NCBI GenBank assembly: GCA_930367215.1
Contig: OV884056.1
Coordinates: 122,386,053-122,450,052, forward strand
Reading direction: 5' to 3'
From: Pollenia angustigena
Lineage: Eukaryota > Arthropoda > Insecta > Diptera > Polleniidae
DNA: 64,000 nucleotides
The translations under genes and the position numbers were made by a program. Shown piece by piece: positions 21,715 to 31,639 of the stretch. The notes beneath the pieces were generated by a model that was not told where the DNA came from, did not search any database, and saw only the letters and a program-made list of their open reading frames with translations. Each line of letters opens with the position of its first letter. The first letter of the stretch is position 1.

Positions 21715-24323
21715 GTCTCGTCACTAGCCCAGAGGATGTGCGTAACTCTGCTATACGAGCGTTCTTATCAGTACCACTAAAGGTCACTAAAGGTCAATCC
21801 TACCTAGACGCCATTCGTGGGGAGGTAACAAGTCGTCAATTACGACTACTAAATCGCCTACCTGCCGGCTTGGAGCTGAGTTCTGCCATTTATAGCGCTT
21901 ATGTAAGGATTTTAAATAATCTTCTTTCCATCGTATGGCAACCAGATGACTGACCACTTTCAACCTTTCCTATCGGTTTATGACAGACATCTTTACAGCC
22001 GCCCATATGCAGAGCGTGGTGTGGTATAAACCTCCATTAAAACCCGTGGGCCAAATATTTTTGTGCTATATCTTCAGCTGCGTTTTGTAAAAACGTGGCA
22101 AATTCGCGTTCAAGAACCCTACTGCCACAAGAAAGTTTTTTCCGTTGTCCGATGTTATCCTTCGGGGGAGGCCCCGCCCCCCGACGAAACGAGCAAATGT
22201 GGCCTGAAACGCCTTTGAAGAAAGTTCAGAGCATGCTTCTTAATGGACCGCTTTTGTACTAAAGCAGACGAATACGCATACGTATCCTTTAACGTAAGAG
22301 GATTTGCGTAAAGGCGATATTTTCAACTCAAATGGCCCAGCAAAGTCAACTCCTGCTGTTTCAAATGGTGGTGATAGAATGCACCGTTCAGGTGGCAAGG
22401 GAGCCATAATCTGAGAACATGATTGCTGTTTTTGTATAATGCAAATTTTACATTTTCGAATTATGCTTTTTACTCGTGGTTTAAGCCATGCTACAAAATA
22501 CTCAGATTGTATGATTCTGCACATTTGGCTGCATTCGGCATGATAGAGGAATGTGAGCAAGTATTGTAAATACAGCTGACAAAATTGCGAATTACCCGGT
22601 AGTATTATAGGGTACCGCTCATTGTATGGCAGAGTTGACTGGACTAGTCTGCCATTTGCCCATATAATTAAAACCGAGTCTAAAAACGGGTTTAAAGGTT
22701 TTAGCGGACTTTTATTTAATCTTTTGTAATCTTTACCGTAAATTTTTTTTGAGCTAAGGCAATAAGGCGCAATTTTGTAAATTTAATTTCCTCATGTGTT
22801 ATATTTATTAGATTCTGTGACTTAGACCTTACCCCTTTAGATTCCTTGCATTTTTTATAAAACCTGAATATATAACATATAACGCGTAAAGACTTGCTAA
22901 AAGAAGAGAATCTACTCAGAATGTCATCATCCTGAACTTCAGTATGTAGAGCTTGGGTTAAAATTTTAGGTACCTCCGAAGGTTTAAGGGGATTTCTTTT
23001 TAGCCATTCTGTTGAGGGCTTAAACAGCCATGCTGGTCCATGCCACCAAAGGGAGTTGTGTACCAAATCTCGAGGTCTACAGCCTTTTGTTCCTATATCG
23101 GCAGGATTATCGTGTGTAGAGACGTGTCTCCACGTCGCATCTGGTACCAAACTATGAATCTGAGAGATTCTATTCGCGACGTAGGTTTCCCATGCAGAGG
23201 GAGGCTTTGACAGCCAACCTAGCGTTATGGAAGAGTCTGTCCATAAATATATTTGCTTTGTTTCTAGCTTTAATGATGTCATGACGTACTTAACCAGGTT
23301 TGCAAGCAAGACTGCGCCTGTGAGCTCTTACCGTGGAAGTGAAATTGTCGGGGCGACTTTGCTTTTAGATACTATTATATTAGAGAACGTATTGTGTTTA
23401 CTGTTCTCACAACGCATGTATACCGTGGCACAGTGTGTTGCTTTGGAAGCGCCTGAAAACCCGTGAATTTCTATGGTGTCAGAGGGCAAATACTGCAACC
23501 ATCTTGAGATAGAAATTAGTTTAACTTGGGATAGATCCTGGACTAGAGTGTTCCAGGTTTGCAGTGACTCAAAAGATACTTCGTCATCCCAATCTAGGCC
23601 TTCTAGCCATAATTGTTGGATGTGAATTTTTGCCCTTATTACTATTGGCGTGATCCATCCTGCTGGATCAAAGAGTTTTGCCACTGAAGACAGAATCTGA
23701 CGTTTGGAATTTTTTGTGGAATGGTCAAATGGTGAAAAAGTGTAAGTAAATGTGTCTGTTAGGGCATTCTATTTAATACCTTGGGTTTTTGTGGAACGAG
23801 TATCGTGAAAACGAAGGAATTCTAAATTATACAGATCCTCTTTGGGTAAATGGAATAAAAGGTTTTGATTATTTGCGGTAATTTTCTTAAGAGGAAAACT
23901 CGCTGACTTTGGGCTTCTAAGGTTTCTTCTACCGTATAACCTCCGGTCAAAATGTCATCTACATAGGTCTCTGAGCGCAAAATTGATGCTGCTTTAGGGT
24001 GTGTGGATTCGGAATCAAAGGCGAGTTGAATTAGGGTCCGAATTGCTAGGAAGGGAGCACAATTCACTCCGAAGTTTACCGTTTTCAATTCATAGTCCTT
24101 AATCGGGCCGTTATCGTCTGGCTGAAACAAAATCCTCTGAAACGGTGTATCAGCAGGATGTAATCGTATCTGGCGATACATTTTTTCAATGTCACCATTA
24201 AAAACTTTATTATATCTTCTCCAATTGAGAATTATTGAGATTAAATCGCTTTGCAGTGTAGGCCCCGTACATAGCGAGAATTGCGATTTTGTTTTCCTAG
24301 AGGCATTAAATACAACTCTAAGT
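21715..24323 (-). pseudogene. BEL/Pao pol: RT core, A17/RNase H, integrase, DUF5641 (broken)
   Basis: Minus-strand domains run right to left. RT: VVFNASRKTKS then MYRQIRLHP and the catalytic YVDD (24323-23822). The Peptidase_A17 segment is FDPAGWITPIVIRAKI with LWLEGLDWD (23684-23328). RNase H-like segment: YLWTDSSITLGWL and WRHVSTHDNPADIGTKG (23309-22716). Integrase zinc-binding region CRIIQ to CKICIIQKQ and GVDFAGPF (22560-22240), then ITSDNGKNF and HMGG to about 21975. DUF5641: KRYKWQNSAP, GDLVVVIDDLLPPHEWRLGRI (21957-21715). Breaks include frameshifts between domains, a deletion after HMGG and a 10-bp duplication (AGGTCACTAA, about 21780-21800). The CTAAGT at 24318-24323 is one side of the Penelope target duplication. 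Confidence 0.8.
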
Positions 24324-26427
24324 AAAGAGACAGATCAAAACAAATAGTGAAAATGTTAAGGAGAAACACATTGGAAAATTAACTACACTAAAAGAAAAAC
24401 AGTTCAAATTACATGGATTAGTATTTACAAACCACTGGTTTGAAAATAAAACGAAATACGATATCCCGATGGAATGTAAGTGGATATTATCACTTGGCAG
24501 AAAGTTCGCATTACCAATAGATAAACATAACTTCTCCCCATTACATATAATAGCTGATGTAGAGCAATGTATACAGGCCATGGATGGGAATTTTGACAAA
24601 GAAAAGGACGTCGCTAGAACAAAATTAGCAAACCATGTATCCGCTTTTAAAAGAAGCATTAAAAATACTAAAAAGGATAAGTTTATCCTGACAATTTTTG
24701 AGAAAACTAAGAAACTTTTAAGAAAATATAACGACATAATTATTATACAGGCGGACAAAGGAAATAAGACGGTAGCTATGTATAAAAATGAGTATGAGGG
24801 GAAAATGCAAGCACTTATAGGAGACAAAAACACCTACAGAATTTCAAGAGCAGATCCAACTGACAAACTGCAGAAATAAAACAATACCATTATTTCTGAT
24901 CTCTACAAAAATAATATTATTAATACAGGTGAAAAACGTAAACTTCTTTGTTCTGCGGCTACTGCACCTAGCATATACGGCTTACCCAAAATACATAAGG
25001 AAGGGACACCCTTACGACCTATTGTGTCGTCAGTTCAAGTACCATGTTACCAATTATCAAAATACGTTGGTAATATTCTTAAAGTCATAATTTCTGACAA
25101 ATATAATGTTAAAAATTCGCTACGGGTAAAGGAGCAACTGAGCGGCGTGAAAATTAACAATAATGAAACTATGATATCGTTTGACGTGATTTCACTATTC
25201 ACGAACATCCCAATTCAGACGGAAATAAACACAATTATGAAAAAATGGAGTATTATTAAAAATCATACTAAGATGTCCAGCTCACAATTTTTAAGAATAC
25301 TCAAATTTTGTCTAAATGACAATAATTATTTTATGTTTGGTGAAAATATTTATACTCAAATCTTTGGTATGCCAATGGGGAACCCACTATCACCCACTAT
25401 AGCGGATATCATACTTGACAACCTACTTGACGATGCAATTACTGAACTAGAAAATAATAATATTTACATTAAATATATCGCCAAATATGTAGACGACATT
25501 TTGGCGATAACTCGCATAGAAGACAAGGACACAATTCTGTCAATTCTTAACAAACAACACCCTAAAATACAATTTACTACTGAGATTGAGAAAAACGGAG
25601 AAATCGCGTACTTAGACTCAAAAATTATACGCAAAAATTATAAGATTCTGTTTGATTGGTACACTAAAGAAACATCTTCAGGAAGGTTAATGAATTACCA
25701 CGCTACACAACCCAAAAATCAAATTATAAACACAGCAAAAAATTTTATTTCTAGGGTATACAACATAAGTGATACACAATTGCATAATAAAAACAAACAC
25801 ATTATAACAAACATTTTAAAAAACAATAGCTTCCCCACCAAACTCACATCTACATCGATAGACAATACGATTAAACAATTGGATAAGGACAAAAATAACC
25901 ACAACAAATCTGCAAACATAGAAAAAGAAGAGAACAAATTTTACAGTGTAAAATACATACCTGGGTTAACCGATAATAATCATATACGGTCGTCAATAAA
26001 AACAAAAAACATCTGTTTTGCATACAAACCCAATTTGACATTAAGTACAATTTTTTCTAGAGTTAAGGCGCCAATTAATAAACAAAAACAAAGCAACATT
26101 GTATACGAATTACAATGTAAAGGAAATGACAAACAGCCATGCGAGCTAATTTATATAGGAACAACAAAACGTACACTGGAGACAAGAATGGGAGAACACA
26201 AGATGGACATAATGCGGAGAAAAGAGACAACAGCACTAGCACAACACATCCTACATACTGGTCACACAATTAGGTTCGATGATGTAAAAATTCTAGATAA
26301 AGAAAATAAAGAAAGAAAGAGGTACACAATTGAAAGCCTAAGAATCCAACAACAAATTAATAGAACAATGAATTTGAAGGAAGACACGAACAAAATAAAT
26401 GCGAACTATATTGTTGCCATTACTTAA
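24324..26427 (+). pseudogene. Penelope-like RT plus GIY-YIG endonuclease, one in-frame stop
   Basis: The protein copies element RNA and nicks the target. A single frame runs from the 5' junction to the TAA at 26425-26427 and is broken only by TAA at 24877-24879, shortly before the RT core. The N-terminal part (from about 24390) contains FTNHWF, LSLGRKFALP and IIQADKGNKTV. RT motifs are YGLPKIHKEGTPLRPIVS, ISFDVISLFTNIP, FGMPMGNPLSPTIADI and the catalytic KYVDDILAI. A Lys/Asn-rich linker follows. The GIY-YIG domain starts with VYELQC, continues with IYIGTTKRTLETRMGEH, and ends with the expected downstream His and Glu-containing stretches. Readthrough or reversion of one codon apart, the frame looks complete from RT to the C-terminus, so this copy is fairly young. 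Confidence 0.9.
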
Positions 26428-26617
26428 GCTGTGATATATTTAAAGTTTTAAGTAATATGTATTTTTTTAAATATTAAAATTAATTTTTATATTTGTATGA
26501 TCCTGAGTACAACTAAAACTTTTTAATGTGATTAAATTTTCATTTTGTAAGTCTTTAATGTTTATGTGGTACATGATTGTATTTATTTTATTGTTTTTAT
26601 AATTTTTAAATAGACAA

Positions 26618-26658
26618 TCCCTTGAAAAAGTCGACAAACAATCGACGAAACGTCGGGA
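26618..26658 (+). ncRNA. Degraded hammerhead ribozyme in Penelope 3' region
   Basis: Stem I TCCC (26618-26621) pairs with GGGA (26655-26658). The first core strand reads TTGAAAA where CTGANGA is expected. Stem II is GTCGA with TCGAC. GAAA is intact and is followed by the palindromic stem III ACGT and a C at the cleavage position. Two core bases are substituted (C3 and G8) and an extra A precedes stem II, so it is probably inactive. Penelope-like elements are known to carry minimal hammerheads of this GAAACGTC form. Confidence 0.6.
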
Positions 26659-26738
26659 ACAAAATATTGTAATTAAAAATTGAATTTTATTTACATTGAA
26701 GAAATTTAGGCCATATTAGCTTGACAAAAATAATATTC

Positions 26739-28108
26739 CTAAGTTTAGTTGTTTTGTGATCCGGGCGCACTACACCATTGTGAGGTAAATAAAATGACCC
26801 ATATTTGCCGTCAGAGTTCATTTTACCAGGTGATGTTTCATCCATATGCCCAAGAGTGATATATGTACTCGTTTATAACAGCCTTGTATTGCGACTGAAG
26901 TTCGGGATTTTTGGCCAGTGATTTTTCCATGCTCGAGTACTGAGCCAAAGCTATGAATCGAGATGACCCTAGAAATATTTTGGCTGGAAAATCAGGTGTG
27001 AATGGTAATCGAACGACGTATCTACCATTTTCATCTCGAGTTGTTGTTTCGCTATAAAATTTTTGACAAAATTCATCTTCCACTGACCTTGAGGGAGTTA
27101 TCAGAATTTCTTCCTGCTCCCAAAACTTCTTTAAAAGCGCATTTAGCTCGGAAGTTTTAGCCTTAACAACTGTCGTTGTGAACGTCTGAATCGATTGAGT
27201 TTTCATGGGACCACTCAGCACCCAGCCAAAGATCGTATGGTAGGCCGATGTTTGACCAGAAATGCTTTTCTTTATACCTTCAATGCTTAAGGAGTATTCA
27301 TAATCATTTCCTAAAATTAGCAAAATATTTTCACTGCTCATAGCACAATTGGCTTGAAATTGACTTGAAGTGCTACCAACATCAACCCGGTTATTTGAAC
27401 CAGAGCCTTGAGTACTATCTTGGGTGTTTGTTCGAGAGATTTGAGTGTAATCTCGGGACGCATTTTGACGCAATTGTGCGATTTCGGCCGATTGAGTGGG
27501 ATTTTGTACTCTTTGTCTCATATGCAGTAGGGTATGATGGGATTTTTTGCATTGTAAGCACGTATGTTTGCTTTTGCAATTAGACTTAAGGTGAGACGAG
27601 GCCATACAGTCATTGCAAAATTTGTTTTTAAATACATAATCTACTCTTTGCTGTACCGTAAAGGCTCGAAATTTTGGACATATTCTCAAAGAGTGATTTT
27701 CTTTGCATAACTTACAAAATAAGCTTAAGTTCTCTTGCGACATGTACGTTTGTATATCAAGATTGGGTGTATCTGACAGCGTGAAACAATCTTTTGAGGC
27801 TTTTGTGCCATTGAGACGTTCTACCGCTTCATATCTGTCTACAAGGAACTGGGACATTTGTGTCCATTTGGGAAGCTCACGTGGTGAAGTGAGAGATTGC
27901 TCCCATAACGCTAATATCACATGTGGAAGTTTAGTAGATAATCAGAATAGGGTACCCAGCTCTCCACGTCGACGCCAAGCGTTCTGAGAGTTGCTAGGGA
28001 ATCATTAACTGAAGATTGAATTCTCCGAATTGATTCGCTTTCCTCCGTTTTTGCCGAGGGTATATCAAATAAAATCTTAATACATTTCACTTTAAAATAA
28101 TAATTCAT
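26739..28108 (-). pseudogene. BEL/Pao Gag C-terminus joined to start of RT (protease deleted)
   Basis: From 28108 the strand reads FDIPSAKTEESESIRRIQ and LRTLGVDVESW, a Gag segment. After a frame change at about 27920 it continues with EQSLTSPRELPKW, three zinc-binding clusters (CKLCKENHSLRIC, CNDCMASSHLKSNC, CLQCKKSHHTLLH) and a Ser/Thr/Gln-rich stretch. It then jumps to LGNDYEYSL and TIFGWVLSGP, which normally lie just after the protease, so the DTG-containing region has been deleted. RRFW-like, EDEFC and GRYVVRLPF motifs lead into the RT N-terminus. A frameshift near 26845 precedes LGHMDETSPGK and FYLPHNGVVRPDH, which ends at the Penelope insertion. Confidence 0.8.
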
Positions 28109-28139
28109 TTTTAAGTATAATAATAATAGTGTCTAAACT

Positions 28140-29038
28140 TGTTTAGACAACGGATTTAAGCATATCCTTATTACTCATTGTCCTTTTTCGGGTTTGGCGG
28201 TCCAAATGCTCCCACAAATGTTCAATTGGATTTAAGTCCGGTGATTGGGGAGAATGGTCCAATGTTCTGTACAGAAGCCATTCTTTTACAATCTTGGATG
28301 TATGTTTGGGGTCGTTGTCTTGTTGGAAAATCCAAGATCCTTCCAACCCCAATTTCTCCACACTGGCTGGCACAGGTAATCCGTCTTATTCATTGTGCTT
28401 TCAATAAAAACCAAATTTCCAACTCCGCTTGCCGCCATACACCTCCACACCATCACCGAGCCCCCTCCATGCTTAACCGTGGTTATTAAATTTTGGTCAG
28501 CATATTCATTATTTTTCGTCCTCCATACTTTAACTGGTTTTTTCTGGCCAAATACCTCAAATTTACTTTCAACTCTAAACAACACTTTATTCCGGAAAGT
28601 AACATCTTTATCTTTATACTTTTTGGCGTCTTTTTTGATTAGCTAGTGTTATTAGTGGTTTCTTCCGTGGGAATCGACCATGTAACCCGTTTTCGTGTAA
28701 TGCTCGTTGTATCGTACTGGCACTTGCGATGGTTCCCGATCTTGCCAAGACTTCCTCAGATATTTTTACGGCACTTTTGAATGGATTCCTTTTAACGTCA
28801 TGCACTATGGATCTTATTTCAGCCTCCTTTAAAATTTTTCGCCGGCACCTGGACGATTTTCTACTTTCCCATATTTTTTGTATTTATCTACAATTTTTTT
28901 TGCAGTATTGTGGCTTCTGTTTATAATAGTGCCAATTTATCTAAAAGTTTTACCTTCATTACGAAGTTTTAATACTAATTCTCTAATATCACTAGAAGTT
29001 TGTTTACCAATTTCCAAAAAAATAAAAATTTACTTCAC
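28140..29038 (-). pseudogene. Tc1-like DD34E transposase, broken
   Basis: The transposase is readable from about 29038 (SSDIRELVLKLRNEGKT, a helix-turn-helix start) through NRSHNTAKK, the GRRK-like linker, VHDVKRNPFKSAVKI, SKFEVFG and HGGGSVMVW. It continues to FQQDNDPKHTS and SPDLNPIEHLWEHL, ending at a stop near 28145. Frameshifts or stops fall near 28960, 28870, 28600 and 28370. The first catalytic Asp of the FSDES motif is replaced (FRVES), while the second Asp and the final Glu remain. The right side runs into a TA microsatellite, which is also the Tc1 target. On the left it has cut into the BEL Gag. Inactive. Confidence 0.85.
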
Positions 29039-29065
29039 AAGAGGAGTTCTTACTCTGCCGATCGC

Positions 29066-29068
<3 letters not shown>

Positions 29069-29151
<83 letters not shown>
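29069..29151. repeat. (TA)n microsatellite, about 41 repeats
   Basis: An uninterrupted TA dinucleotide run next to the 5' side of the Tc1-like transposase. Open frames through it encode only Tyr-Ile repeats and are meaningless. Confidence 0.95.
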
Positions 29152-29156
<5 letters not shown>

Positions 29157-29209
29157 TTATTTATCTAAATATAAATAGAATTACATTTCTGAACACCATA
29201 AATACCTAA

Positions 29210-29645
29210 ATAAAGTTTAGTGTGAACATAGGGCGTCAATCGAGGGGTGGGGTTTTTCACAGAGGTGCACTTCGGTGTGGAACGCTATCTGCCTGCTATT
29301 CACTTGGGAATAACAAGAAGCAATTCCTCCGCTGGATTTCCCAAGCAGCTCACTACTTCCGGTCCTTTGGCCAAGTATCCCCTGGTAATGACGTTCAGAC
29401 ACCCGTCTGATGTCAGCTAGAGTGAGAAGGCGAACAGCTATGAGTAACCTGAATGGCATGCTAACACCGGTGCGTCTCAGGTAATTAGGTGGTAATCCAG
29501 ACTACATTTTACCTCTGAAACTCAGCTGTATTTTTTTGCCTGCCTAGAGGTAGTTGGCAGCCCCAACACTAGGATCGGAGTGCAGTAGTCCAATCAGCCC
29601 TCACTCTTAAACTACTACGATTACAGAAACGTCATCGCAACTAAA
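29210..29645. other. Unassigned GC-richer block
   Basis: About 430 bp with clearly higher GC than its surroundings and no long convincing frame. It could be the untranslated end of a LINE or other repeat. I could not assign it. The open frames on both strands (minus 29217-29459, plus 29222-29410) show no known motif. Confidence 0.3.
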
Positions 29646-29918
29646 TAACATAAAACAATAAAAACGTTTCAGTAGAATGCTAAAATAAAGAAAACAACCA
29701 AATATAACGGTATTATTTTACAGTAGAACATCGCTGAATTGATGCACGCGCAAAATGTACTCTTTATTTTGACGCGTAAGCTTTGTATTCGAACTGATTT
29801 TTGCTTTGTAATTTTTCTAATTGTGTGAAATTTTTTATTGTCTTTTTAGAACTAAATAGAAAATTGTATACCAATATTAAAAACCCTAAAACAATAAATT
29901 TAGTCATAAAAAGTATTA

Positions 29919-30323
29919 TGTAGTGTATGCATACTTATGCACATCACTGTACTATATGTAACATAAAACCCTAAATACAAAAATTGTTAAGTTTAATTTA
30001 AATAAAAGAAATTAATGTTAAGTCAGCAGAAATTGTCACAACAGAAATATTTGTAAGTGTTTTAAGAAAATTAAGTTCAATAAATTGTATTTTTATTTTT
30101 AGCGAGAAATGATGACTAATAGAATATTTTAGTATATAAGCTAGTATAATTATTCAATAAAGGCAGAATTAATTCAACTCTAATTTTGACTTGTCTTACT
30201 TCTCAAAAATTCGTGCATATTAATGCTCGGCAAAAAGCGGCAGAAGTGCTAAGATAATACTTAAAAACGTTTTTTTATTACAAACTACACATTTTACACA
30301 CATTTCCATCGATTATCATTACA
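29919..30323 (+). repeat. 5' LTR of 412-like element
   Basis: It starts TGTAGTGTATGCATAC and ends CATTACA immediately before the primer binding site. It is about 405 bp and lacks a block of about 40 bp present in the 3' LTR near 45835-45880. Differences from the 3' LTR indicate an old insertion. Confidence 0.85.
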
Positions 30324-30336
30324 TGGCGATCCTGCC
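30324..30336 (+). promoter_or_regulatory. Primer binding site (tRNA-Arg type)
   Basis: TGGCGATCCTGCC directly follows the 5' LTR and is complementary to the CCA-bearing 3' end of insect tRNA-Arg (acceptor CAGGATCG plus CCA). Reverse transcription would start here. Confidence 0.7.
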
Positions 30337-30640
30337 CAACATAAATTAATTTCTTTTAACTCTTTTTGATCCTGCCCAACATAAATTAATTTCTTTCAAC
30401 TCTTTTTGATCCTGCCCAACATAAATTAATTTCTTTCAACTCTTTTTAATCCTGCCCAACATAAATTAATTTCTTTCAACTCTTTTTGATCCTGTCCAAC
30501 ATAAATTAATTTCTTTCAACTCTTTTTGATCCTGCCCAACATAAATTAATTTCTTTCCACTCTTTTTGATCCTGCCCAACATAAATTAATTTCTGTCAAT
30601 TCTTTTTGATCCTGTCCAACTTAAATTAATCCGGCACAGC
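30328..30640 (+). repeat. 40-bp tandem repeats in leader, each repeating part of the PBS
   Basis: Seven and a fraction units of 40 bp start at 30328, 30368, 30408, 30448, 30488, 30528, 30568 and 30608. Each begins with GATCCTGCC (or a one-base variant), the distal nine bases of the primer binding site, then CAACATAAATTAATTTCTTT and CAACTCTTTTT. Only the first has the TGGC needed for full tRNA pairing. The array lies in the 5' leader before the first small ORF. Confidence 0.9.
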
Positions 30641-30669
30641 ATAAATTATTTCAAAGCATAAATCTTTTA

Positions 30670-30882
30670 ATGTCCCAAATAGAAATAGATAAAATTTTTA
30701 AGAAGTGGGAAGAATTACTGGAATATGTCCCCACTCCAGTGTGCAGCAACAGTCCTGATCCACCGAAGTATACCCCTCAACCGAAATCTGCTGGTCATAA
30801 ACCTATCTCAATAGAAGAGTATAGGGAAAGACAAGTTAAATACAAGCGAGAATTGTGTGTGTCCAAAGAACCACAAAAATGA
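30670..30882 (+). CDS. Small accessory ORF 1 of 412-like element
   Basis: A 70-codon frame with an ATG, starting MSQIEIDKIFKKWEEL, has a charged Pro-containing middle and a basic C-terminus (YRERQVKYKRELC). It is the first frame after the leader. Elements of the 412/mdg1 group are known to have extra small ORFs before gag; the function is unknown. There is no membrane segment or catalytic motif. It may be a translated leader peptide or a decayed fragment. Confidence 0.45.
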   Translation: MSQIEIDKIFKKWEELLEYVPTPVCSNSPDPPKYTPQPKSAGHKPISIEEYRERQVKYKRELCVSKEPQK

Positions 30883-31035
30883 TATCAGGCAAAGAAAAGA
30901 GGAGGAAAAAAAAGAAATTCCAAAAGGCATGCACTGAGTTACAAAGAATATTCAATATAAGCGTTGGAACACAAAAAAGGGAACTAATTAAAAAACTAAA
31001 GAAATTAAAAAAAGACGGCTGGAAATGATGAGGTA

Positions 31036-31272
31036 ATGACATTTGAAATATTCAAGATAACTGAAAAGGAAAGACAAGAAATTATACTCGAAAATATAAA
31101 AAGGGGAATAGCAGATGCAACAGTCCAAGGACAGGCAATAAATGATAATAAAGTAACCATTAGTTTAGAACTAGTTATAATTTTACTTATTATAATTATA
31201 TTATTAGGATTATGGAAATTTTTACAAAATTATATAAAAAAACACACAGCGATTAATGCTGGAAGAAACTAA
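31036..31272 (+). CDS. Small single-pass membrane ORF of 412-like element
   Basis: A 78-codon frame. Residues 1-43 are charged (EKERQEIILENIKRG). A strongly hydrophobic segment (LELVIILLIIIILLGLW) of about 18-20 residues follows, then a basic tail (KFLQNYIKKH). It has no signal peptide, so it looks like a tail-anchored or type II/III single-pass protein. It overlaps the start of the next ORF by 17 bases in another frame. Function unknown. A membrane role in particle assembly is only a guess. Confidence 0.45.
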   Translation: MTFEIFKITEKERQEIILENIKRGIADATVQGQAINDNKVTISLELVIILLIIIILLGLWKFLQNYIKKHTAINAGRN

Positions 31273-31639
31273 TAAAAACAAACAAAAAAAAAAAAAATTA
31301 TATATATATAACGTACATTTCATACGTATGGACCAAATTATTGGAGAACTACAAAGGTTAATTATAAACGCTAAAAAATCAAAAGGTAGAAAATATACAG
31401 AAGAAACAATAAAAGAAAAGTTCCACTTAATAAATGAATATAGTAGACAATTTGGAAAACTAATAAGCTATTTATCAAATCCACTTAGACAGCAAAAAAT
31501 TGAAGAATTTAAAACGTTAAGCGGCTCATACACTTGCAATAAAATTGTTCGATTTTACGTATTGTACAATAATATCGATAATTTATATGTAATATTCGAT
31601 GGGAACACAATACATTGGCAACAATCAAAAGACGTTTGA
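31256..31639 (+). CDS. Small accessory ORF 3 of 412-like element
   Basis: A 127-codon frame; an internal ATG at 31328 (MDQIIGELQRLI) is an equally likely start, giving 103 codons. The content is basic and helical at first (INAKKSKGRKYTEETIKEK), then FYVLYNNIDNLYVIFDGN near the C-terminus. A diverged antisense relative of its last 40 codons is found at 36461-36600. This suggests the ORF is a conserved part of this element group rather than chance. Function unknown. Confidence 0.45.
   Translation: MLEETNKNKQKKKKLYIYNVHFIRMDQIIGELQRLIINAKKSKGRKYTEETIKEKFHLINEYSRQFGKLISYLSNPLRQQKIEEFKTLSGSYTCNKIVRFYVLYNNIDNLYVIFDGNTIHWQQSKDV

Larger units (their letters stand above)
24324..26738 (+). mobile_element. 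Penelope-like element inserted in BEL RT, 5' truncated
   Basis: The element lies in a BEL RT gene on the opposite strand and is flanked by CTAAGT at 24318-24323 and 26739-26744. The BEL frame is continuous when the insert is removed. It encodes an RT followed by a GIY-YIG nuclease domain, the defining combination of canonical Penelope-like elements. The 5' part is missing, because the open frame starts at the junction. The 3' region (26428-26738) has a degraded hammerhead motif. Confidence 0.9.
17012..28108 (-). mobile_element. BEL/Pao LTR retrotransposon remnant, split by nested insertions
   Basis: Reading right to left, the segments are Gag zinc knuckles (about 27700), the start of RT (26900-26739), RT core (24323-23822), the Peptidase_A17/RNase H region (23684-22716), integrase (22560-21975) and the C-terminal DUF5641 domain (21957-21715, then 17057-17012). 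Two insertions split the coding line: a Penelope-like element (24324-26738) and a hAT-like element (17058-21714). At both sites the BEL protein sequence resumes in register. The aspartic protease region is missing, an internal deletion. LTRs are not recognised; the 5' side is cut by a Tc1 element at about 28110. Confidence 0.8.

Noticed and set aside
21738..21953. Plus-strand 71-codon frame
   Set aside because: It starts at GTG and is antisense to the BEL DUF5641 domain, which is the real signal here.
24318..24833. 171-codon minus-strand hydrophobic frame
   Set aside because: It lies antisense to the Penelope RT frame; hydrophobicity comes from the AT-rich complement of Lys/Asn/Ile codons.
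25719..26269. Minus-strand frames rich in Leu/Cys/Phe
   Set aside because: Antisense shadows of the Penelope RT-GIY-YIG frame.
29000..29209. Open frames with Tyr-Ile repeats
   Set aside because: They are translation of a TA microsatellite.
30328..30640. CRISPR-like short repeats
   Set aside because: Repeats are contiguous 40-bp units without spacers in an LTR-element leader of a eukaryote.
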